DNA of 64,000 bases from Roseomonas sp. OT10 (lineage in GTDB: Bacteria; Pseudomonadota; Alphaproteobacteria; Acetobacterales; Acetobacteraceae). The number at the start of each line of letters is the position of its first letter. The first letter of the stretch is position 1. Below, piece by piece: positions 53,816 through 61,621 of the stretch. Made by a program: the position numbers and the translations under genes. The stretch lies in NCBI RefSeq assembly GCF_020991085.1, contig NZ_CP087719.1:4732001-4796000 (forward strand), given 5' to 3'. The notes beneath the pieces were generated by a model. The model searched no databases and had not been told where the DNA came from. It worked only from the letters and a program-made list of their open reading frames with translations.

Positions 53816-55357
53816 GTGAACGGTGCCGAAAGCCTGGTCCACACCCTTCTGGCCAGCGGGGTGGACACCTGCTTCTCCAACCCCGGCACCAGCGAGATGC
53901 ACTTCGTCGCGGCGCTGGACCGCATCCCCGGGATGCGCTGCGTGCTGGGATTGCAGGAGAACGTCGTCACCGGCATGGCCGACGGCTACTGGCGCATGTC
54001 GGAGAAGCCCGCCTGCACCCTGCTGCATTGCGGCCCGGGCCTCGCGAACGGGCTGGGCAACCTGCACAACGCCCGGCGCGGGCGCTCCGGGATCGTCAAC
54101 GTGGTGGGGGACCAGGCGACCTACCATCGCCCCTTCGACGCGCCGCTGACGGCGGATACGGAGGCGCTGGCCCGCACCGTCTCCGCCTGGACCCGCACGG
54201 CGGCACGGTCGTCCGAGGTGGGGCGCGACGCGGCGGTGGCGGTGCAGGCGGCACGGACCTCGCCCGGGCAGGTGGCGACGCTGATCCTGCCGGCCGACAC
54301 CGCCTGGGACCCGGATGGCAGGGTGGCGGAGGCGCTGCCCGTCCCGCCGCCCCCGCCGCTGGACCCGAAGGCGGTGCAGCAGGCGGCGCGGGTGCTGCGG
54401 GAGAAGAGGAACGTGCTGATCCTGCTCGGCGGCAAGGCGCTCCGACCGGGGGCGCAGGCGCTGGCCTGGCGCGCGGCGCAGGCGACGGGGCACCGGATCA
54501 TGGCCGAGGGCTCCAACGCCCGTCACCCGCGCGGCCGCGGGCGGCTGCCGCTGGAGCGCGTGCCCTATCCGGTGGACGTGGCGATCGAGGCGCTGTCCTG
54601 GGTGGAGCACCTGATCCTGGTGAACGCCCGCGCCCCGGTCGGCTTCTTCGCCTATCCCGGCAAGCCGTCGGTCCACTACCCCGAGACGGCGCAGGTCCAC
54701 GTCCTGGCGCGCTTCGAGCAGGATGGCGAGGCCGCCCTGCGCGCCCTGGTGGAGGCGCTGGGCGCCCCCGAGGCCGCCATCCCCGACCCCGGCCCGCGCC
54801 CGGAGATGGCGCGCGGCGCGCCCACGCCGGAGGGGCTGGCCCGGACGCTCGCGGCGGTGATGCCGGAGGAGGCCATCATCGTGGACGAGAGCGTCTCCTT
54901 CGGCCGCGGCTTCTTCAAGGAAACCCAGGCCGCGCCGCCGCATGACTGGCTGATGCTCTCGGGCGGCGCCATCGGCGACGGCATGCCGATGGCGACCGGG
55001 GCGGCGATCGGCGCCGGCGGGTCGCGCCGCGTCATCAACCTCCAGGCGGACGGCAGCGGCATGTACACGCTGCAATCGCTCTGGACCCAGGCGCGCGAGA
55101 AGCTGCCCGTGACGACGGTGGTGCTGGCGAACCGGAAGTACGCGATCCTGCTGGGCGAGTACCAGGGCGTCGGCGCCAATCCCGGCCGGACGGCGATGGA
55201 CATGATGGACCTCGGCAACCCCGACCTCGACTGGGTGAGGCTGGCCGAGGGGATGGGCGTCGAAGCGGCCAAGGCGACGACCCTGGAACAGTGCGGCGAC
55301 CTGATCGCCCAGAGCACAGGGCGGAAAGGGCCGTTCCTGATCGAGCTGGTGATCTGA
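53816..55357 (+). CDS. Thiamine diphosphate-dependent enzyme (acetolactate synthase/benzoylformate decarboxylase-like)
   Basis: A 513-residue enzyme with the three-domain Pyr-central-PP architecture. The cofactor-activating Glu48 lies in GLQENVVTGMADGYWR. The ThDP/Mg motif is ADGSGMYTLQSLW at 411-423, with Asn439 in VVLANRKYAIL about 26 residues later, the usual GDG-N spacing although GDG is ADG here. Early segment CFSNPGTSEMHFVAALD resembles MdlC-like decarboxylases. The reaction on its 2-oxo acid is not predictable. GTG 53816 follows GGAGG. Its stop TGA is the first TGA of repeat copy 7. Confidence 0.85.
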   Translation: MNGAESLVHTLLASGVDTCFSNPGTSEMHFVAALDRIPGMRCVLGLQENVVTGMADGYWRMSEKPACTLLHCGPGLANGLGNLHNARRGRSGIVNVVGDQATYHRPFDAPLTADTEALARTVSAWTRTAARSSEVGRDAAVAVQAARTSPGQVATLILPADTAWDPDGRVAEALPVPPPPPLDPKAVQQAARVLREKRNVLILLGGKALRPGAQALAWRAAQATGHRIMAEGSNARHPRGRGRLPLERVPYPVDVAIEALSWVEHLILVNARAPVGFFAYPGKPSVHYPETAQVHVLARFEQDGEAALRALVEALGAPEAAIPDPGPRPEMARGAPTPEGLARTLAAVMPEEAIIVDESVSFGRGFFKETQAAPPHDWLMLSGGAIGDGMPMATGAAIGAGGSRRVINLQADGSGMYTLQSLWTQAREKLPVTTVVLANRKYAILLGEYQGVGANPGRTAMDMMDLGNPDLDWVRLAEGMGVEAAKATTLEQCGDLIAQSTGRKGPFLIELVI

Positions 55358-55773
55358 TACGGACGGCGGGATGCACGGAGTCCGTGGTGGGGTGGCGTAG
55401 AGCCCGTGGCCCGGGGGCAAGGCTCTGCCTCGCCCCCGTACCCCCACTCCGCCAGGACCCTGCGGGCCCTGGACCCGATCAGCGCTGCCGCGGGACAGCC
55501 GGATACGGGGTCACAGCGCCGAGGAGCCATGCTCCTCGGCGGGACCGGCCACAGCATTCGCTGACGCCTTTGATGTTTCTTTCAGAGTCCCGCCTGTCCG
55601 CGTTCCGTCAGGGTTGAGCCCGGAGGCTGACGCTACCGGAAGCACCAAACTCCCAGCGGGGTCCGGGGCCCGCTTGTGGCCCCGGCAGGGGAGGGTCTGG
55701 GAGGGGACGGCGTCCCCTCCCGGTGCCGACGCCCGAACACGGCAGCACGACGGGTCACGACATAACGGATCGG
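55354..55773 (+). repeat. Dispersed intergenic element, copy 7 (forward, full length)
   Basis: A 420-bp copy starting CTGATACGGACGGCGGGATG exactly at the stop codon of the ThDP enzyme. Landmarks follow in order: GTGGCCCGGGGGCAAGG, the CCAGGACCC block, the central hairpin (55518-55540, loop CAT), CCTGTCCGCGTTCCGTCAGGG, the CCGGGGCC stem, the GGGAGGGGAC/GTCCCCTCCC hairpin, CAGCACGACGGGTCA and a diverged inverted end ATAACGGATCGG. It is between convergent genes, followed by a further hairpin before recA. Confidence 0.9.
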
Positions 55774-55775
55774 GA

Positions 55776-55808
55776 GCCCTGGGGAGAGGCGATGCCTTTC
55801 CCCAGGGC
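55776..55808 (-). terminator. Long hairpin between repeat copy 7 and recA
   Basis: GCCCTGGGGA (55776-55785) and TCCCCAGGGC (55799-55808) form a perfect 10-bp stem, and the loop itself can fold as AGGC-GAT-GCCT. It lies 22 bp beyond the recA stop and probably ends the recA transcript, although no U tract follows. Confidence 0.55.
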
Positions 55809-55830
55809 CGTAGGTGCTACGCTGCGGCGC

Positions 55831-56871
55831 TCATTCCGCCGCGGCGGCGGTATCGTCCGCGTCGGGGCTGGTCAGCATCGTCTCGGTGACCTGGCCGGCC
55901 TGGGCGCGGATGCGCTGCTCGATCGAGGCGGCCAGTTCCGGGTTGTCGCGCAGGAACTGCTTGGCGTTCTCGCGGCCCTGGCCGATGCGCTGGCTGTCGG
56001 CGGAGAACCAGGCGCCGGACTTCTCGACCACGCCGGCCTTCACGCCGAGGTCGATCAGCTCGCCCACCTTGGAGATGCCCTCGCCATAGAGGATGTCGAA
56101 CTCGACCTGCCGGAAGGGCGGGGCCATCTTGTTCTTCACCACCTTCACGCGGGTCTGGTTGCCCACCACCTCGTCGCGGTCCTTGATCTGGCCGATGCGC
56201 CGGATCTCCATCCGCACGGAGGCGTAGAACTTCAGCGCGTTGCCGCCTGTCGTCGTCTCCGGGTTGCCGAACATGACGCCGATCTTCAGCCGGATCTGGT
56301 TGAGGAAGATCATCATGCAGTTCGAGCGGCTGATGGAGCCGGTCAGCTTGCGCAGCGCCTGCGACATCAGGCGGGCGTGCAGGCCGACATGGCTGTCGCC
56401 CATCTCGCCCTCCAGCTCCGCCCGCGGCACCAGCGCGGCGACGCTGTCGATCACCAGCACGTCGATGGCGCCGGAGCGCACCAGCGTGTCCGCGATCTCC
56501 AGCGCCTGCTCGCCCGCGTCGGGCTGGCTGATCAGCAGGTTGTCGATGTCCACGCCGAGCTTCTTGGCATAGCCCGGGTCGAGCGCGTGCTCGGCGTCGA
56601 TGAAGGCGCAGGTGCCGCCCTTGCGCTGCGCCTCGGCGATGGCGTGCAGCGCCAGCGTCGTCTTGCCCGAGGATTCCGGACCGTAGATCTCGACGATGCG
56701 GCCCTTCGGCAGGCCGCCGATGCCCAGCGCCATGTCCAGGCCCAGGGAGCCGGTGGACACGACCTCGATGTCGGCCATGTCCTGCTTGGCGCCCAGCCGC
56801 ATGACCGAGCCCTTGCCGAAGGCCCGCTCGATCTGGCTCAGAGCCGCATCGAGCGCCTTGTTCTTCTCCAT
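55831..56871 (-). CDS. recA: Recombinase RecA
   Basis: A 346-residue DNA strand-exchange ATPase and SOS co-protease. Walker A is GPESSGKT at 64-71, Walker B is [19 protein letters not shown], loop L2 is in [43 protein letters not shown], and the C-terminus is short and acidic. ATG 56871 follows GGGGGCAGG. A GTTC-N7-GTTC SOS box lies 139 bp upstream of the start, consistent with LexA control. Confidence 0.98.
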   Translation of the reverse strand: MEKNKALDAALSQIERAFGKGSVMRLGAKQDMADIEVVSTGSLGLDMALGIGGLPKGRIVEIYGPESSGKTTLALHAIAEAQRKGGTCAFIDAEHALDPGYAKKLGVDIDNLLISQPDAGEQALEIADTLVRSGAIDVLVIDSVAALVPRAELEGEMGDSHVGLHARLMSQALRKLTGSISRSNCMMIFLNQIRLKIGVMFGNPETTTGGNALKFYASVRMEIRRIGQIKDRDEVVGNQTRVKVVKNKMAPPFRQVEFDILYGEGISKVGELIDLGVKAGVVEKSGAWFSADSQRIGQGRENAKQFLRDNPELAASIEQRIRAQAGQVTETMLTSPDADDTAAAAE

Positions 56872-57009
56872 CCTGCCCCCTGTTCGCCCCGTCCTGGGGC
56901 GGTCCCTGCAACCGAAGGTCGAAGTATTCGACGTTCTGCGACTTTAGGTGACTGCGCTTGACTTGTAATCAGCCCGCACGTCCTGGCCTGCGGCTGCATA
57001 GCCTGTCGA

Positions 57010-57024
57010 GTTCCTATTATGTTC
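57010..57024. promoter_or_regulatory. LexA (SOS) box upstream of recA
   Basis: GTTCCTATTATGTTC is an exact match to the alphaproteobacterial SOS operator GTTC-N7-GTTC. It lies between recA and the kinase gene, both read in the same direction, 139 bp before the recA start, so recA is the expected target. Confidence 0.85.
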
Positions 57025-57040
57025 ACTTTCGAGTCGGAGT

Positions 57041-58576
57041 TCAACCATTCCCTGGACCGGGCATGGCCGCCCCGCGGCGAATCAGGGCGATCAGGTCCTG
57101 CGGCCGGTACGGCTTCGACAGGAACTCCGTCCCGGGCTCCACCCCCCCATCCAGGGCCGCCTCGGCATAGCCGCTGACAAGAATGACCCGCAGCCCCGGC
57201 AGGCGGCGACGCGCCTCCCGCGCCAGGCCGGTGCCGTCGAGGCCGGGCATGGCGACGTCGGTCACCATCACCGCCGGCACGAGGCCATCTTCCAGCAGGG
57301 CCAGCGCCTCCTCCGCATCCCCGGCGCCATGGACCAGCATGCCGGCCCGCGTCAGGGCACGCTCCACCAGCCGGCGCAGCGGCACCTCGTCATCCACCAG
57401 CAGCACCGGCAGCGACCGGTCCTCCGCCACCGGGGCCGGGGCGGGAGGGGGGGGCATGGCCACCGCGGGGACAGGCCCCTCGTGGCGGGGCAGGTGGATG
57501 CGGAAGCTGGTGCCCTCGCCCGGCCGGCTGGCCACCTGCAACACGCCCTGGGACTGGCGCACGATGCCCAGCACCGTCGCCAGACCCAGCCCGGTGCCAC
57601 CCTCCGCCCCGCGCGTGGTGAAGAACGGCTCGAAGACCCGTGGCAGCACCTCCGGCGGGATGCCCGGCCCGGTATCGGTGACCGAGAGGACCGACCAGCG
57701 TCCGGGCGGCAGGGTGTCCGGCACGCCCGGCTCCTCCCGCAAGGCCACCAGCGCCTCCGTGGCGATGGTCAGCCGCCCGCCGGCCGGCATCGCCTGCCGG
57801 GCATTGGTGGCGAGGTTCAGCACGACCTGGTCCAGCTGCACCGGATCCACCAGGGCCCGGCGCCCCGGCGCCCCGGGCCGCAGCTCCAGCCGGATGCCAC
57901 GGCCGAGCAGCGGCCGCAGCAGCGGTTCCAGCGCCATCACCGCCTCGTCCAGCACCACCACGCGGGGTTCCAGGTACTGCCGCCCGGCCAGGGCCAGCAG
58001 GCGCCGCACCAGCCCGGCGCCGCGATCGGCGGCCTCCAGCAGCGGGTCCAGCTCGCCGCGCAAGGCGGGCGCCTGCTGCCGCGCCGCCTCGGCCGCGGAG
58101 ACGATCACGGAGAGCAGGTTGTTGAAGTCGTGCGCGATGCCGCCGGCGAGCTGCCCCACGGCGCGCAGCCGCTCGCCCTCCTCCGCCCGCTGGCGGAAGC
58201 GCCGGCGCTCGGACAGATCCTCCAGCAGCAGCAGGCGTGCGCCTTCCGGAAGCTGACGCAGGCGGGGCGCGACCAGCGGCGCCTCGCTGCCGTCGGGGCC
58301 GCTCAGCGAGGCCTCGAAGGGCGTGACGCCGCCGCCCGCCAGCCAGGCCAGGGCGCCCGGACGCTCCGGCGGGGCGAAGAGGCGCTCCGGCGGAAAGGGG
58401 GGCGTCACCGGCACGGCCGGGCCCAGCAGCTCACGTAAGGCGGGGTTGGTGGCGGCAACCTGCCCGGCGGGGTCGAGCAGCGCGGCCGGTTCCCGGATCG
58501 CCTCGAACAGGGTGCTGAAGCCCGCTTCCGCCGGCTCCTGGCGGCCTCCCAGCCGCCACGTGCTCCATGGCACCAT
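57041..58576 (-). CDS. Hybrid sensor histidine kinase (CckA-like, no transmembrane part)
   Basis: A 511-residue protein with an N-terminal PAS-like sensor segment (about 20-125), a dimerisation/phosphoacceptor region with GQLAGGIAHDFNNLLSVI (His149), an HATPase domain (NLATNARQAMPAGG N-box, DTGPGIPPE, GGTGLGLATVLGIVRQSQG) and a C-terminal receiver (about 385-505) with phosphoacceptor Asp440 in VMVTDVAMPG and Lys in FLSKPYRPQDL. The AHDFNNLL acceptor and receiver style resemble the cell-cycle kinase CckA, but the two N-terminal helices of true CckA are missing. It may therefore be a cytoplasmic relative. ATG 58576 gives the most natural start. Confidence 0.85.
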   Translation of the reverse strand: MVPWSTWRLGGRQEPAEAGFSTLFEAIREPAALLDPAGQVAATNPALRELLGPAVPVTPPFPPERLFAPPERPGALAWLAGGGVTPFEASLSGPDGSEAPLVAPRLRQLPEGARLLLLEDLSERRRFRQRAEEGERLRAVGQLAGGIAHDFNNLLSVIVSAAEAARQQAPALRGELDPLLEAADRGAGLVRRLLALAGRQYLEPRVVVLDEAVMALEPLLRPLLGRGIRLELRPGAPGRRALVDPVQLDQVVLNLATNARQAMPAGGRLTIATEALVALREEPGVPDTLPPGRWSVLSVTDTGPGIPPEVLPRVFEPFFTTRGAEGGTGLGLATVLGIVRQSQGVLQVASRPGEGTSFRIHLPRHEGPVPAVAMPPPPAPAPVAEDRSLPVLLVDDEVPLRRLVERALTRAGMLVHGAGDAEEALALLEDGLVPAVMVTDVAMPGLDGTGLAREARRRLPGLRVILVSGYAEAALDGGVEPGTEFLSKPYRPQDLIALIRRGAAMPGPGNG

Positions 58577-58667
58577 GCGCACCGCCCTCTTGCCTCCCCC
58601 ATGGTGCGGTTCCGTCCCGGCCGCGGCAACCGGACGCCACGTTAGGCGGGCCCAGTGAGGATTTGCT

Positions 58668-58688
58668 TTATGCTGCATTGCAGCATAA
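58668..58688. promoter_or_regulatory. 21-bp perfect inverted repeat (possible PhaR-type operator)
   Basis: Arms TTATGCTGCA and TGCAGCATAA are separated by one base, with a core CTGC-N3-GCAG that fits the published site of PhaR-like repressors of polyhydroxyalkanoate genes. It lies 50 bp upstream of the gene at 58739 and about 90 bp upstream of the kinase start on the other strand, so it could control either. The identity of the binder is inference from the core only. Confidence 0.5.
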
Positions 58689-58738
58689 GTTGGCGGGACC
58701 TCGGGCCTCGGCCTGGAGAACGGAGAGGAGCGCCGGGG

Positions 58739-58984
58739 ATGACCCGATTCGTTGCCGTGCAGGTCCGGGACTATCGGATGCATCAGATCGAGGTCACCGA
58801 TCACGGCAAGGCCGGCTGCACCGTCCTGATCCGCCCCCCGAGCCGCCTGGGCGGCGTGCGCGAGGTGACGCGGGACTCGACCACCGTGACGCTAGGTGAC
58901 CTGCTCAACCGCGCCAAGGCGGAGATCGATGCGGTGATGGGCCCCAAGCCCCGCCCGCCGATCCGCCGCGGCGGCTATCGCTGA
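58739..58984 (+). CDS. Small conserved hypothetical protein
   Basis: An 81-residue basic soluble protein: an N-terminal beta-like part (FVAVQVRDYRMHQIEVTDHGKAGCTVLIRPPSRLGGVREVTRDSTTVTLGDLLNRAKAEIDAVMG) and a proline/arginine-rich tail PKPRPPIRRGGYR. ATG 58739 follows GGAGAGGAG. It shows no membrane segment or recognised motif. It is preceded by the 21-bp inverted repeat and followed, after about 145 nt, by a strong terminator. Function unknown. Confidence 0.75.
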   Translation: MTRFVAVQVRDYRMHQIEVTDHGKAGCTVLIRPPSRLGGVREVTRDSTTVTLGDLLNRAKAEIDAVMGPKPRPPIRRGGYR

Positions 58985-59129
58985 GGCGCCGCCCCGTCGC
59001 CGCAGCGTCAATTCGGCGGCGGAATCTCTTATTTTGTTCTGACACCGAATTCACTTGTGCGGTGCGCCCGGGCTTCGCATCGTCCGCAGCGAGCCCTCCA
59101 GCATCCCGGATGGTGCTTCCCGAACTCCC
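58985..59129 (+). ncRNA. Possible 3'-UTR or small RNA ending at the terminator
   Basis: The 145 nt between the small gene and its terminator is unusually A/T-rich in the middle (TCTTATTTTGTTCTGACACC), followed by foldable segments GGGCT...AGCCC (about 59080-59097) and AGCATCC/GGATGGTGCT. This could be a long 3' UTR or a separate small RNA with its own promoter near 59025-59045. Evidence is structural only. Confidence 0.3.
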
Positions 59130-59158
59130 GCCCGCCCGGTCCTCCGGGCGGGCTTTTT
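59130..59158 (+). terminator. Rho-independent terminator
   Basis: GCCCGCCCGG and CCGGGCGGGC form a perfect 10-bp stem around TCCT, followed by TTTTT (59154-59158). It ends plus-strand transcription between the small gene and the convergent flhB. Confidence 0.9.
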
Positions 59159-59179
59159 CTTGCCCGCCAGGGGCGGCGG

Positions 59180-60220
59180 CTACCCCGGCCGGCGGCGCCA
59201 GACGAAGGCGATGATCTCCGCCACCGCCGCGTAGTGCTCCGCCGGGATCTCCGTCTCCAGCTCCAGCCGGTACAGGGCGCGCGCCAGGGGCGGGTTCGCC
59301 ACCAGCGGCACGCCGGCCCCCCGTGCCGCCTCCCGGATGCGGGCCGCCATCGCGTCCACCCCCTTCGCCACCACCCGGGGGGCGTTGCCGCCCTCCTGGT
59401 AGGCGAGGGCCACGGCGTAATGGGTGGGGTTGGTGACCACCACCGTCGCCTTCGGCACCGCGGCCATCATCCGGCGGCGCGAAGACTGCTGCCGCAGCTG
59501 GCGCTGGCGTGCCTTCACATGCGGATCGCCCTCGCTCTCCTTGCTCTCCTCCTTCAGCTCCTGCCGGCTCATCCGCAGCTGCCGCCAGTGGCGGAACCGG
59601 ACCCAGCCGAGATCGGCCGCAGCCAGCAGCGCCATCGCCGTCAGCACCGCCCCCACCATCCGCGCCGCCTGGCCCGCCGCCGCCTCCAGCAGCGCGCCGG
59701 GCGGCAGGGACAGCACCGCGCGCAGCGTCGCGGGATCGTCCGTCGCCTGCCACAGCGCCGCCGCCACCGCGCCCAGCTTCACCACGGCGCGCAACAGCTC
59801 GGCCGCGCCCTGGGGGCCGAGGATCCGCTTCGCCCCCGCCAGCGGCGACAGGCGGGAGAGCTGCGGCGCCAGCCCCTTCCCGCTGACCATCCCACCCGTC
59901 TGCAGCAGCGTGGCCGCCACCGCCCCGGCCGTCACCGCCCCGGCCACCGGCAGCAGAGCCAGCAGCACCGGGCCGGCCAGGCCCCAGGCGTCGACGGGCG
60001 CCAGGGCGGAGGCGCGGGAGAGCAGCCCGCGCAGTACCGCCAGCAGGTCCCTCGCCGCCGCCGGCAGGGCGAGGGCGGCGGCCCCGCTGGCCAGCAGCAG
60101 CGTCGCGAGGCCCACCGCCTCCCGGGACAGCGGGACCTGCCCTTCCTCCCGCGCCTTCTCCAGCCGGCGCGGAGTGGGAGCTTCCGTGCGGTCCTCGGCC
60201 TCGCCGCCTTCGCCGGCCAT
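59180..60220 (-). CDS. flhB: Flagellar export switch protein FlhB
   Basis: A 346-residue protein of the flagellar type III export apparatus. The N-terminus EDRTEAPTPRRLEKAREEGQVPLSRE is typical, followed by four membrane helices and a cytoplasmic domain with the autocleavage motif NPTH at 264-267 (VVVTNPTHYAVALAY). It switches export from hook to filament substrates. Its ATG is 3 bp after the fliR stop, and it is the last of a minus-strand flagellar operon. Confidence 0.96.
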   Translation of the reverse strand: MAGEGGEAEDRTEAPTPRRLEKAREEGQVPLSREAVGLATLLLASGAAALALPAAARDLLAVLRGLLSRASALAPVDAWGLAGPVLLALLPVAGAVTAGAVAATLLQTGGMVSGKGLAPQLSRLSPLAGAKRILGPQGAAELLRAVVKLGAVAAALWQATDDPATLRAVLSLPPGALLEAAAGQAARMVGAVLTAMALLAAADLGWVRFRHWRQLRMSRQELKEESKESEGDPHVKARQRQLRQQSSRRRMMAAVPKATVVVTNPTHYAVALAYQEGGNAPRVVAKGVDAMAARIREAARGAGVPLVANPPLARALYRLELETEIPAEHYAAVAEIIAFVWRRRPG

Positions 60221-60223
60221 GGC

Positions 60224-61000
60224 TCAGCCCAGCCCCGGCAGCCCGGTCCAGGCGGCGCGCAACGCCTCCAGGAACGCCGCCAGCAGCGGCGGCGCCATTA
60301 GGCCGAGCAGCGCCAGCCCGGCCAGGATCTGCCCCGGTGCGCCGATCACATGCATCTGCACCTGCGGCGCCACCCGCGACAGCAGCCCCATCGCCAGGTT
60401 CACCAGCAGGGCACCCAGCACGAAGGGCGCGGCGAGGCGCAGGGCGATCTCCAGCAGCGCCGAACCGGCGGCGACCATCGCCTCCGCCGCCGGGCCCGCC
60501 GGCCATGGCGCGCCCGCCGGCAGCACCGCGTAGCTCTCCGCCAGCGCCTGCAGCGGCAGGGCGTAGAGGCCGCTGCCCAGCACCAGCACCGTCGCGGCCA
60601 GGCTGCCCAGCCGGCCCAGCGCCGCGCTCTGCGCGCCCATCTGGGAATCCGGCGCCAGCACCGAGGCCAGGCCGATCAGGCTGGCCGCCGCCTGCAACCC
60701 CACGGAAAGCGCCAGCGCCACGATCCGTGCCAGCCCGCCGATCCAGATGCCCGTCAGCACCTCCAGCGCCAGCAGCCGCGCCATGGCCGGCACCGCATCC
60801 GGCGCTGCCGGCAGCTCCGCCGACAGGCCCGGCAGCAGGAGCGGCACCAGCGCCAGGCCCAGGGAGAGGCGCAGCGTCGCGGGGACCTCCGCCTCGCCCA
60901 GGCCGGGCAGCAGCATCACCGCCGCGCCCAGCCGCGCCAGCAGCAGGACGGCGTGGAAGGCGAGCTGCGGCAGGGCGGCGAGGAACTCCGCCTCGCTCAT
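60224..61000 (-). CDS. fliR: Flagellar export protein FliR
   Basis: A 258-residue membrane protein with about six helices, a core component of the export gate with FliP and FliQ. Family segments ARLGAAVMLLPGLGE and the C-terminal half with LVNLAMGLLSRVAPQVQMHVIGAPGQILAGLALL are clear. ATG 61000 begins MSEAEFLAALPQLAFH. It follows fliQ by 8 bp and is followed by flhB at 3 bp. Confidence 0.93.
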   Translation of the reverse strand: MSEAEFLAALPQLAFHAVLLLARLGAAVMLLPGLGEAEVPATLRLSLGLALVPLLLPGLSAELPAAPDAVPAMARLLALEVLTGIWIGGLARIVALALSVGLQAAASLIGLASVLAPDSQMGAQSAALGRLGSLAATVLVLGSGLYALPLQALAESYAVLPAGAPWPAGPAAEAMVAAGSALLEIALRLAAPFVLGALLVNLAMGLLSRVAPQVQMHVIGAPGQILAGLALLGLMAPPLLAAFLEALRAAWTGLPGLG

Positions 61001-61008
61001 GGCCCCGC

Positions 61009-61284
61009 TCACGGGGCGCCGCCCAGCGCCACCATCCGGTCGAACAGCCCGCTGGCATAGGCCCGCAGCGCACCGGCCATGAAGGGCGACAGCAACAGCA
61101 GCGCGCCGCCGCAGACCGCGACCTTGGGCAGGAAGGCCAGCGAGGCCTCCTGCACCTGGGTCAGCGCCTGCAGCAGCGAGACGGCCAGCCCCACGACCAG
61201 CATCGCGCCGAGCAGCGGCCCGGCGAGCTGCACCGCCAGCCACATGGATTCGCGCAGGGCGCCGCCCAGCACGTCACTCTCCAT
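61009..61284 (-). CDS. fliQ: Flagellar export protein FliQ
   Basis: A 91-residue protein with two membrane helices and the family stretch GPLLGAMLVVGLAVSLLQALTQVQEASLAFLPKV. It is a small subunit of the export gate. ATG 61284 follows GGGAGAGGGGTG; a GTG codon directly before could add one residue. Confidence 0.95.
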   Translation of the reverse strand: MESDVLGGALRESMWLAVQLAGPLLGAMLVVGLAVSLLQALTQVQEASLAFLPKVAVCGGALLLLSPFMAGALRAYASGLFDRMVALGGAP

Positions 61285-61324
61285 CACCCCTCTCCCTGCT
61301 GGCGAGGCGCGCGGAAGGCCGCTG

Positions 61325-61621
61325 TCAGATCGGCATCCGCATCACGTCCTGATAGGCGGCGACCACGCGGTCGCGCACGGCGACGGCGGTCTGCAAGGCG
61401 AGCTCGGCGCGCGAGACGGCCAGCACCACATCCGTCACGCTGCCCTGGCCCGAAAGCGCCTGGGTGGAGGTGGCGTCCGCCCGGTGCCCCGCCTCCACCG
61501 CGCCCTCGACGGCGCGTTGCAGCACCGAGCCGAACTCCGCGCCGCCGCCGGCGGTGGCGGACTGCCCGGTGGCGCGATAGGCGGCCAGCGCCGCGCTGGC
61601 GTTCCCGACCGGCAGCGGCAT
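61325..61621 (-). CDS. fliE: Flagellar hook-basal body protein FliE
   Basis: A 98-residue protein that joins the MS ring to the rod. The C-terminal block SVTDVVLAVSRAELALQTAVAVRDRVVAAYQDVMRMPI is diagnostic. Its start overlaps the flgC stop by one base. A 40-bp gap separates it from fliQ. Confidence 0.94.
   Translation of the reverse strand: MPLPVGNASAALAAYRATGQSATAGGGAEFGSVLQRAVEGAVEAGHRADATSTQALSGQGSVTDVVLAVSRAELALQTAVAVRDRVVAAYQDVMRMPI

Noticed and set aside
14310-55773. Possibility that the seven repeats are insertion sequences or a CRISPR array
   Set aside because: No transposase frame exists in any copy and no short regularly spaced direct repeats with spacers are present. Copies are far apart and in both orientations.
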